Assembly: GCA_003231075.1 (NCBI GenBank)
Contig: QIIF01000037.1
Location: 1 to 13,147, forward strand
Reading direction: 5' to 3'
DNA: 13,147 bases
From: Candidatus Falkowiibacteriota bacterium
Lineage (GTDB): Bacteria; Patescibacteriota; Patescibacteriia; Patescibacteriales; SZUA-104
In this document: in pieces, positions 6,301-11,207 of the stretch
Layout: every line of letters starts with the position of its first letter
Position numbering within the stretch: position 1 is the first letter of the stretch
The notes under the pieces: generated by a model
Told to the model about the DNA's origin: nothing
Databases searched by the model: none
Seen by the model: only the letters and a program-made list of their open reading frames with translations
Program-made: the position numbers and the translations under genes

Positions 6301-7036
6301 GCATCCCTTTAACGAGTATAAGAAATATTTGGAAAATATAATCATTCCTTTAATTGATTTGACTTCGCTTATGGGCGCGAAATCCGTAAATATTGCCGGA
6401 GTTATATCAACTGTTAAAAAAATTATTACCCGCAATAATGAAGCAATGTTATTCGTGAAAATAGAAGACGCTACCGGCAATACGGAAATTTTGGTTTTTC
6501 CGCGGCTCCTTAAAGAGACCGGATTAATTTGGCAGGAAGGGAAAGCGGTGCTTTGCCAGGGGAAGTTGTCCAATAAAGATCAGGAAATAAAATTATTAGC
6601 CAATAAGGCGGTTTTGCTGGACTTGGATAATATTGAAAAATCTGTAAAGGGTTTTGGAGCGGCAAGCGCCGCGAACGGAGGGAGTAACGGCTATGCGGCG
6701 GCCAAAAGATCCCCAGATCCATTCCCAAAGGGCTTCGTAAGGATCCCCGCTCAGGGAGGAGGTAATATGGGAAGCCCCCTTAATAAAGGGGGCTTGGGGG
6801 ATTTGCCAAAAAAGCCATTAAAATTAATTTTTAATCAAAACCTTGATGAAAATATGCTCGCTAAGCTGCGGGAATTATTCATCAAGCATTCCGGAGAAAG
6901 CAAAGTATATTTTAAAGTCAAGCAAGGAAATGAAGATAAAATATTGGAAACCGGCTTCCGCGTGGATAATAACGAGTCTCTAATTCAATCCATAAACAAT
7001 ACCTTGGGAAGCATAATTACGGTAGTGGACAAATAA
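3395..7036 (+). CDS. dnaE: DNA polymerase III alpha subunit
   Basis: 1213 residues; the replicative polymerase of family C. The N-terminal PHP domain (about 1-280) begins FVHLHTHSHYSLLDG and keeps what appears to be the full metal-ligand set known from DnaE1-type enzymes (H8, H10, D17, H42, E67, H89, C139, D208, H210), so it may proofread by itself. The palm carries GPGRGSAAGSLVCYL (365-379) and the catalytic aspartates D407 and D409 (PDIDLDF) and D559 (KMDFLGL). A helix-hairpin-helix lies at about 841-880, the clamp-binding motif QESLF at 926-930, and an OB fold at about 993-1065. No epsilon-type exonuclease is inserted, so this is DnaE and not PolC. No Shine-Dalgarno precedes the ATG. Two repeat-derived stretches lie in frame: residues 316-324 and about 1125-1137. 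Confidence 0.98.
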   Translation: MPKFVHLHTHSHYSLLDGLAKIDGIIEYAKNDGAPAIALTDHGVMYGCIEFYQKCKKAGIKPIIGVEAYLAPNSRHDKITKEDEKNYYHLILLAKDYEGYKNLIKLTSIAHLEGFYYKPRVDWEVLQEYSGGLIAMTACMGGEIPRLIRIGKPKKAKEKILEYNRLFGQGNFYLEIQDHPELEGQDEINKKLIEFSRELNVPLAATNDAHYLEKEDAEAQDILLCLQNKKKREDRDRMNMTGVDYSLRPGREIAEAFKDVPEAIENTVKIADKCNLEIELGNTQLPYFTVPDGEDGNSLLRKWCEEGIEKRYGDNAGAIHELPLREIRERMDYELEVIKKMGWPSYFLIVADFVNWAKDNGIVVGPGRGSAAGSLVCYLTGITNLDPLKYDLLFERFLNPDRVSMPDIDLDFADIRRDEVIQYVEEKYGKDHVAQIITFGTMAARASVRDVGRVLDYPYDYCDKLAKMIPMFMKLDEAIKAVPELREIYKEDAGKKILDFAKKLEGVARHASTHACGVVIAKDPLTEYVPLQYASSSDRSIVSQYSLHPIEDLGLLKMDFLGLKNLTIIESAIKIIKNTRGIDIDIDKIPLDDKKTYKLFRDGETTGVFQFESSGMKRYMRELKPTEFEDIIAMVALYRPGPMEWIPDYIMGKHGKKKPSYLHPKLEPILSKTYGVAIYQEQVMRMARDLAGFTMAEADVLRKAMGKKIPKLLSEQKEKFVDGCVKNGIASQMAEKIFSFIEPFAGYGFNRSHAACYALIGYQTAYLKARWPTEFMAALLTADQQNIDRIAVEIEECRKMGIEVKSPDINQSFGSFTAVTAGTEKNEVVDKSAEVKTIRFGLKAIKNVGENIADVIIKERKENGPFKDITDFLERVTNKDLNKKSLESLVKSGALDKFAERGQFLGNMENLLNFSKEISRSRENGQESLFSNAPILNVEHRIKLQPAPAADQRESLVWEKELLGVYITEHPFNEYKKYLENIIIPLIDLTSLMGAKSVNIAGVISTVKKIITRNNEAMLFVKIEDATGNTEILVFPRLLKETGLIWQEGKAVLCQGKLSNKDQEIKLLANKAVLLDLDNIEKSVKGFGAASAANGGSNGYAAAKRSPDPFPKGFVRIPAQGGGNMGSPLNKGGLGDLPKKPLKLIFNQNLDENMLAKLRELFIKHSGESKVYFKVKQGNEDKILETGFRVDNNESLIQSINNTLGSIITVVDK
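4340..4367. repeat. 28-base perfect palindrome inside dnaE
   Basis: GCAGGGGCAATTCA (4340-4353) is followed immediately by its exact complement. It encodes DnaE residues 316-324 (AGAIHELPL), a surface loop between RYG and the conserved RERMDYELEVI helix. The distal half GCCCCTGCGGG is shared with the palindrome at 13048-13073, pointing to a dispersed family. Confidence 0.88.
6773..6804 (+). repeat. G-rich dispersed repeat, copy 4, inside dnaE
   Basis: Hairpin AGCCCCCTT/AAGGGGGCT (6773-6781, 6786-6794) with loop AATA, followed by TGGGGGATTT. Read in the dnaE frame it gives SPLNKGGLGDL, the peptide such repeats typically encode. It lies in a low-complexity linker (about residues 1090-1142, rich in Gly, Ala, Pro) between the OB fold and the C-terminal domain. 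Confidence 0.9.
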
Positions 7037-7073
7037 TAAGATATTTACTATAATAAAGATAGGTGTTTGGGTG

Positions 7074-7102
7074 TTGATAAATCAGTTCAAAGTTTGTATA
7101 AT
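7074..7102 (+). promoter_or_regulatory. Promoter of the small membrane-protein gene
   Basis: TTGATA (7074-7079), 17 bases, TATAAT (7097-7102). The predicted start at about 7109 coincides with GTTAGGC (7108-7114), leaving a leader of about 47 bases without a Shine-Dalgarno sequence. A second TATAAT at 7049 has no clear -35. Confidence 0.7.
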
Positions 7103-7107
7103 AACGA

Positions 7108-7435
7108 GTTAGGCGAAATGTCAAAATAAAATTTTTATTATTTTTAACAAAAACCATGAAAAACAAAATCATTTTCAAGTCAACACTAGTCGGTTTATTA
7201 ATTGGAATCATCGTGTCTATTAATATGATGTTTGTAGGTTTCGGCGTAAGTTTAATTTCCACAGTGTCATTAGCATTTTTATTGCACACACTTCTTCTTG
7301 ATGTTGGCAGAACCGTTGGTTGGATTTTTGTTCCAATATTTTTTATTACAGTTTACACTTTATATGGATTTATAATAGGCGTTTTAATTAAAAAAATAAA
7401 AAAAGGATAAATTTTATTTTAACACATCGCCTAAC
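7108..7435 (+). mobile_element. Possible solitary integron-type gene cassette
   Basis: The left border reads AACGAGTTAGGCG, fitting the R' box GTTRRRY at the end of an attC site; the right border reads CGCCTAACACCGTATATC, fitting the R'' box RYYYAAC at the beginning of one. Between them lies one short promoter-bearing ORF, the usual cassette content. No integrase is in the window, and I cannot find a matching GTTRRRY box closing the right-hand attC nor the RYYYAAC box opening the left-hand one. This is therefore an inference from border sequences only. Confidence 0.35.
7156..7410 (+). CDS. Small hydrophobic membrane protein, cassette-like
   Basis: 84 residues. Two long hydrophobic stretches are visible, STLVGLLIGIIVSINMMFVG extending through the VSLISTVSLAFLLHTLLL segment (about 9-48), and VGWIFVPIFFITVYTLYGFI (about 54-73), ending in a Lys-rich tail (LIKKIKKG) that should be cytoplasmic. 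I do not recognise the family. The gene has its own promoter. It is bordered by GTTAGGC on the left (7108-7114) and GCCTAAC on the right (7429-7435), the two consensus boxes that flank integron gene cassettes. Its codons are more AT-rich than those of dnaE. A recently acquired gene is likely; function is unknown. Confidence 0.65.
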   Translation: MKNKIIFKSTLVGLLIGIIVSINMMFVGFGVSLISTVSLAFLLHTLLLDVGRTVGWIFVPIFFITVYTLYGFIIGVLIKKIKKG

Positions 7436-7467
7436 ACCGTATATCAGGTTCCAGAAATTTCGCTGCG

Positions 7468-7592
7468 GCAGAATCTCCCGATACAGGCTGTCTAAAAAGT
7501 CCATTTTTGACTATTTTTAGAATTTTTTTAGCTAATTTTAGCATAGTAAATTTTTCAAAATAGAGTTTTTAGACAGCCTGGATAGGGGATTC
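7468..7592. repeat. Hairpin element interrupted by the MITE
   Basis: GGCAGAATCTCC (7468-7479) and GGGGATTCTGCC (7585-7596 region) are complementary over 12 positions with one T-G pair. They flank the MITE-like element. With that element and one copy of GATA removed, the two arms rejoin as one compact hairpin with a loop of about five bases, a REP-like palindrome. Confidence 0.7.
7484..7580. mobile_element. MITE-like element, 97 bp, with GATA duplication
   Basis: The ends are inverted repeats of 25 positions with 22 matching; the outermost 15 (CAGGCTGTCTAAAAA) are perfect. The element is flanked on both sides by GATA (7480-7483 and 7581-7584), which fits a 4-base target duplication. The interior is AT-rich with no ORF. 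Terminal GGCTGTCTAAAAA resembles ends of IS elements that move small non-autonomous derivatives, but I cannot name the parent with certainty. Confidence 0.7.
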
Positions 7593-7647
7593 TGCCGGTT
7601 AACACGCTTAATATTGTTATAAATATATTTAAAATTACCGTATTATT

Positions 7648-7989
7648 ATGCAAAACAATAATCTTGAACAAATCAATAAAGAGGCCAAAGAGATAGCTGA
7701 GATTGTGGCGAAGAAATACAAGCCGGAGAAGATCATTCTTTTCGGGTCGGTTGCGCGCGGAGAAATAAGAAAAGACAGCGATATTGATTTGTGCATTATT
7801 AAAAAAACAAAATTGCCATTCAGGAAAAGAATTTGTAAGATTTATGATTTAATAGACAATGTGGATAGCGAGCATGGAGTGGAGCCGGTAATTTTTACGC
7901 CAAAAGAATTTAAAGAAAGAGAGGAGACCAATTATTTTATAAGAAATATTTTAAAAGACGGAAAAATTTTATATGAAGCCGCAGGATAG
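7648..7989 (+). CDS. Minimal nucleotidyltransferase (MNT), partner of a HEPN gene
   Basis: 113 residues. The pol-beta-type nucleotidyltransferase signature is clear: LFGSVARGEIRKDSDIDL with G33, S34 and the metal-binding pair D45 and D47. The length and the downstream neighbour identify it as the MNT half of a MNT-HEPN module. In characterised modules of this class the MNT protein acts as antitoxin by transferring AMP to its HEPN toxin. Its last 17 bases overlap the start of the HEPN reading frame (ATG at 7973), indicating coupled translation. The HEPN partner is broken here, so this is an orphan antitoxin candidate. The frame itself is intact. No Shine-Dalgarno; a TATAAA at 7618-7623 may be the -10 box. 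Confidence 0.85.
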   Translation: MQNNNLEQINKEAKEIAEIVAKKYKPEKIILFGSVARGEIRKDSDIDLCIIKKTKLPFRKRICKIYDLIDNVDSEHGVEPVIFTPKEFKEREETNYFIRNILKDGKILYEAAG

Positions 7990-8369
7990 TAAAATATATC
8001 AAGATTGGTTTGATAAGGCTGATCACGATTTAGAAGCCGCCAAAATTCTTTTTCAAGATGACGCTTTTATGGATGTTGTCGGCTACCATTTACATCAGGC
8101 AATTGAAAAATACCTCAAAGGTTTTTTTGCTTTACAATAAACAGGATTATCCATTGATCCATAATTTAGTTGAACTATTAAAAAGGTGCGTTAAGTTTGA
8201 TGAACATATCGTGGATTATCTCCCGGAATGTAAAAAAATGAACGCTTATTTTATTGAATAAAAATATCCAATGGATATGCCGCAGGATTATCTGAAAGAT
8301 GAAATAAAACAATCAATAGAAGAGACGGAATTTTTGGTTAAATATATAAGAAAAATAGTTAACAAATAA
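7973..8369 (+). pseudogene. HEPN-domain protein, frameshifted and with an internal stop
   Basis: The frame from ATG 7973 reads MKPQDSKIYQDWFDKADHDL and continues to HQAIEKYLKGFFALQ before TAA at 8138-8140. Conserved HEPN sequence resumes one frame over (FLLYNKQDYPLIHNLVELLK). Removing one T from the run of seven at 8122-8128 joins the halves (GFLLYNK). The joined frame then meets TAA at 8259-8261, after NAYFIE, where relatives usually have codons leading into RYP; after it the frame continues (KYPMDMPQDYLKDEI) to a natural TAA at 8367-8369. Repaired, the protein would be about 131 residues, the normal size. HEPN proteins of MNT modules are RNases or toxins. Two separate lesions argue for a decayed gene rather than programmed slippage, though a sequencing error in the T run is possible. 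Confidence 0.85.
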
Positions 8370-8392
8370 ATTTGTTCCAATTTCAACCAGAC

Positions 8393-8497
8393 GGCTCCAT
8401 GCTTTGCGCGGAGATAGAGCGCGAGCCGTGAATAATGCTAAGCCGTTTTGACTTCTATCTATCGCTTGCAATTCGGCCCCACGCAAAGCATGGAGCC
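8393..8497. repeat. Inverted-repeat element with internal secondary structure
   Basis: GGCTCCATGCTTTGCG (8393-8408) and its exact complement (8482-8497) enclose 73 bases. Inside, GCCG/CGGC (8425-8428, 8474-8477), AAT/ATT, TGC/GCA and AAGC/GCTT (8440-8443, 8464-8467) form a nested helix with single bulges. No ORF. It lies between the decayed and the intact MNT-HEPN modules and could be a MITE or a structured RNA; I do not recognise it. Confidence 0.75.
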
Positions 8498-8517
8498 AAC
8501 AACAGTGGATATGAATT

Positions 8518-8946
8518 ATGATAAATCAGCTGACAAAAAAAACATTAAATATGTTATCTAAAAAATACGGGATTAGGGCGCTGTATCTTTTTGGATCGCG
8601 GGCGGCCGAACGGGCAAATCCATCCAGCGATTATGATTTTGCGGTGATTTTAGACGCAAAAATCAGCCCCGCGGAATACAGCCGGTATAAATTGAATATT
8701 ATTTCCGAGTTATTGCGGTTTATTAAAACAGAGCATATTGATTTGGTTGTTTTGAATGATGACAAGGTTCCTCTTCTGTTGAAGTATAATGTGATTAAGG
8801 AGGGAAAGGTAATTTTTGAAAATAATAAAAAACAAAGAACGGCGGCAGAAGCGAACATATTGATTCGCTGGCTTGATTGGCAGTATTTTGAAAAGATGTG
8901 GGGCGATATCCACATAAAACAGGCCGCGGCCGGAAAATTTATCTAA
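8518..8946 (+). CDS. mntA: MntA-type nucleotidyltransferase antitoxin
   Basis: 142 residues, matching the roughly 139 of the studied MntA. Motif YLFGSRAAERANPSSDYDF gives G26, S27 and the metal-binding D38 and D40; the third carboxylate is D75 in EHIDLVVLND. In the characterised MntA-HepT system this enzyme adds AMP groups to a tyrosine of HepT and so silences it. All residues needed for that are present. The C-terminal helix (WLDWQYFEKMW) is like that of MntA relatives. It is followed, 23 bases later, by hepT, an order and spacing typical of the two-gene operon. The ATG at 8518 has at best a weak GTGGAT upstream. It belongs to a different subfamily from the MNT gene at 7648, so the two are not recent duplicates. 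Confidence 0.92.
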   Translation: MINQLTKKTLNMLSKKYGIRALYLFGSRAAERANPSSDYDFAVILDAKISPAEYSRYKLNIISELLRFIKTEHIDLVVLNDDKVPLLLKYNVIKEGKVIFENNKKQRTAAEANILIRWLDWQYFEKMWGDIHIKQAAAGKFI

Positions 8947-8969
8947 GCGGCTTATTAAGCAAAAATTAT

Positions 8970-9392
8970 ATGACAGCAGCAAAATATAATGTTAGGGTCC
9001 ATCAAAAACATCTTCTTGAAAGCATAAAAAAACTGGAGAGATATAAGAATATGTTTAACCGAAAAACTTTTTTAAGCGATGAAATAGCTAATGACGCTGT
9101 TTGCAGAGCGCTTGGGGAAACTTTGGAAATTATGCTTACTATCGGCAATATGATAATCGCTGATAATAATTTTAGAAAACCTGAAAAAAATGATGATATA
9201 TTTGATATACTTGCCGAAGAAAAGGTTTATCAGCGGAATTTAGCGGAAAAATTGTGGGGAGCGGGCGGTTTTCGCAATATTTTGGCGCATGATTATGTTG
9301 ATTTAGATTTTAATATAGTTTATGATTATTTAGAAAAGGGTATTCCGATTTTTAAAAAATACGCGCAATATACCGCTAAATTTATAAATTAA
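8970..9392 (+). CDS. hepT: HepT-type HEPN ribonuclease toxin
   Basis: 140 residues (HepT of Shewanella is about 133). An all-helical HEPN protein with the catalytic and regulatory motif R-x4-H-x-Y at R102, H107 and Y109 (FRNILAHDY). In the known system R and H cut RNA, and the tyrosine is the target of MntA AMP transfer. The frame is open from an ATG at 8898, but that would overlap mntA and add a 24-residue basic stretch unlike any HEPN; ATG 8970 gives the family length and an appropriate N-terminus. Intact and probably functional as toxin of the mntA-hepT pair, either for plasmid-style maintenance or for defence. Its TAA lies nine bases before the next gene. Confidence 0.92.
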   Translation: MTAAKYNVRVHQKHLLESIKKLERYKNMFNRKTFLSDEIANDAVCRALGETLEIMLTIGNMIIADNNFRKPEKNDDIFDILAEEKVYQRNLAEKLWGAGGFRNILAHDYVDLDFNIVYDYLEKGIPIFKKYAQYTAKFIN

Positions 9393-9401
9393 TATAATTT
9401 T

Positions 9402-10868
9402 ATGGTTACTAAAAACAAGCGAAAAAAAGTTAATGTGAAAATTAATAAGACCAAGAAATCATCAGATGGAGATTTTGGCATTGATCTTAAGTCGGTGATG
9501 GAAGAAGGGGAAGAGGAGGCGTTGAACGAGCGCCGGCAAACGCCGCCGAAAAAAGAGCGTAATTTTATGGCAAAATTTTCTAAAAAATCCCCCCAACCCC
9601 CTTTATCCCCGCCTTTTTCGGGACAAGCAAGGGGGCAATCATCCCCTCAACCCTCCCTTGCTAAGGGGGGTAGTAATGAAGAATCCCCCCAGCCACCGTT
9701 AAATAAAGCGCGAGAGCGGCAGAACGCGGCGGAAGGCCGGCCGGGCATGCAATTAAACATATACCGTAAAATCGCTTACAGTTTTATCGGTTTAACTTTG
9801 GCATTGCTCGCCGTTATTTTTTATTTTTCTTTTGTTAAAGTGACGATTACCGTTGTTCCCAGACAGGATAAAGTTAATAGCAATTTAATAGTTGATATTT
9901 ACGATAAAGATAAAAATCAAACGCTTAGTCCGGGCGCGGTTTTTGGCGCGGTTGAGCGCATGGAGATTAAAAAGACAAAAACTTATGCCGCTACCGGTTC
10001 TGAAGTGATTGGAGGAGAAACAAACGGTAAAGTTGTTATTATAAATAATTATACTAAAAATCAGCCGTTAGTGGCGACAACTCGGCTTCTTTCCGCCGAC
10101 AATAAATTATTCAGGATTAAAAATACGGTAAATGTTCCGGCTGGAGGAACCATTGAAGTGGATGTTTACGCTGATGATCCGGGTCCGGATACGGCAATCA
10201 GCCCGAGTAGATTTACCATTCCCGGACTTTGGGCCGGATTGCAGGATAAAATTTACGCTGAGAGTAAAGAGCCGATGCGATATCGGCAAAACGCCAAAAA
10301 AAGCGTTACTCAAGCAGATATTGATTCCGGACTTAGGGATTTGAGAAAAAGCTTGCTCGCGGACGCGAAAAAAGAAGTAAGCGAAAAATATAAAAACTAT
10401 AATCAAGCGGTATATAAGATAGACGAAAATTCAGTGAGTGTTGATGTTGGCGCTAAGACCGGAGATGAAAAAGAAAAATTTTCAATTACCATGTCCGCGG
10501 CATTGGAGGCGGCGGCGTTTAATGATGAAGCGATTAAAAAAATGGCGCGCGACAAACTTATCTCAAGTATTGCCGGCGATAGAGAATTGAAAGAGTTTAA
10601 TGAAGATGATATTGCCTATGGCTTGGATACATTTAATTTAAAGCAAGGCGTAGCCGCGGTTAATGTTTCTTTCGGCGGAAAGACAGCGTTAAAAACAGGA
10701 GAAAATATTATTGATACGGAAAAAATATTGGGCTTGACCCGCGAACAATTAGATGATTATTTGGATAATTTACCGGCAATAGTAAGTTATAAAGTGAAAT
10801 TTTCTCCGTCTTTTATTAAAAAAGTGCCTAGTTTGGTTGATAGGATAGAAGTTAAGATTAAGGATTAA
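9402..10868 (+). CDS. Single-pass membrane protein, baseplate-J-like ectodomain
   Basis: 488 residues. Residues 1-120 are cytoplasmic: a Lys-rich start, an acidic patch (MEEGEEEAL), then a Pro/Gln/Ser/Gly-rich linker (about 62-106) that is translated repeat DNA. One membrane helix follows at about 124-145 (IAYSFIGLTLALLAVIFYF). The rest lies outside the membrane and contains the segment GKVVIINNYTKNQPLVATT with LFRIKNTVNVPAGG and a later FTIPGLWAGLQDKIYAESK, a pattern I recognise from Patescibacteria proteins annotated as baseplate J/gp47-like. The cellular role is not established; a surface or secretion-related structure is a guess. No phage genes are near. A TATAAT at 9393-9398 overlaps the hepT stop and may be its -10, though it is unusually close to the ATG. 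Confidence 0.75.
   Translation: MVTKNKRKKVNVKINKTKKSSDGDFGIDLKSVMEEGEEEALNERRQTPPKKERNFMAKFSKKSPQPPLSPPFSGQARGQSSPQPSLAKGGSNEESPQPPLNKARERQNAAEGRPGMQLNIYRKIAYSFIGLTLALLAVIFYFSFVKVTITVVPRQDKVNSNLIVDIYDKDKNQTLSPGAVFGAVERMEIKKTKTYAATGSEVIGGETNGKVVIINNYTKNQPLVATTRLLSADNKLFRIKNTVNVPAGGTIEVDVYADDPGPDTAISPSRFTIPGLWAGLQDKIYAESKEPMRYRQNAKKSVTQADIDSGLRDLRKSLLADAKKEVSEKYKNYNQAVYKIDENSVSVDVGAKTGDEKEKFSITMSAALEAAAFNDEAIKKMARDKLISSIAGDRELKEFNEDDIAYGLDTFNLKQGVAAVNVSFGGKTALKTGENIIDTEKILGLTREQLDDYLDNLPAIVSYKVKFSPSFIKKVPSLVDRIEVKIKD
9587..9720 (-). repeat. Cluster of G-rich repeats (inverted) inside a CDS
   Basis: Three successive degenerate copies in C-rich orientation: ATCCCCCCAACCCCCTTTAT with a delayed CAAGGGGGC; TCCCCTCAACCCTCCCTTGC followed by TAAGGGGGG; and AATCCCCCCAGCCACCGTTA followed by AATAAAGCG. 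In frame they encode the recurring peptide SPQPPL/SPQPSLAKGG/SPQPPLNK. A GGGACAAGC segment inside the first copy also appears near 1720. Confidence 0.85.
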
Positions 10869-10910
10869 GGGGTTAATATTGAAATGAAATGAGAGCGGTT
10901 AAATCAATAA

Positions 10911-11070
10911 AATTTCAAATAACAAGCGCCAAATTCCAAATAAATTTCAAATTCAAAATATTAAATCCAAAATTTTAACCGCGTAATATCGCGTAATGTT
11001 GGTTTTAACAAAATATTTTGAATTTTGGATTTATTATTTTGAATTTATTTGGTATTTGTTATTTGTAATT
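10911..11070. repeat. Large AT-rich imperfect palindrome upstream of thrS
   Basis: AATTTCAAATAACAA (10911-10925) mirrors TTGTTATTTGTAATT (11056-11070), and complementarity continues inward through AAATAAATTTCAAA, AATCCAAAATT and TTAACC versus GGTTTTAAC, with several gaps. The words CAAATTCC and AAATTCAAAAT are shared with the palindrome upstream of dnaE. It fills most of the 339-base gap between the baseplate-J-like gene and thrS; no terminator is visible in the gap. Confidence 0.7.
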
Positions 11071-11207
11071 TGTGATTTATGCCAAAGGCGCTCTTGCTTC
11101 ATTCCAATATCAGCCATTAGGGCTTAGTCAATTAAGGATTAGGATAATTTATCATGTTGTTTATGATACGATTCTTGTATAAAAATGATGTGATTTTGTT
11201 AAATATT

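Noticed and set aside
7429..7600. Complete attC site after the cassette-like gene
   Set aside because: No GTTRRRY box closes it; GTTAAC at about 7598 does not fit, so only the opening box is supported.
8058..8261. Separate 67-codon gene
   Set aside because: It is the second frame of the broken HEPN gene; its first 19 codons are out-of-frame sequence.
8259..8261. TAA reassigned as a sense codon
   Set aside because: Other genes in the window end in TAA at natural ends; known CPR recoding concerns TGA only.
7973..8369. Programmed ribosomal frameshift at the T7 run
   Set aside because: A further in-frame TAA at 8259 would still stop translation, so two lesions are needed; decay is simpler.
8898..8969. 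Upstream start of hepT
   Set aside because: It overlaps mntA by 49 bases and adds a basic stretch not found in HepT; ATG 8970 gives the family length.
9402..10868. Phage baseplate gene from a prophage
   Set aside because: No other phage genes are near, and the protein has a membrane anchor typical of the chromosomal Patescibacteria version.
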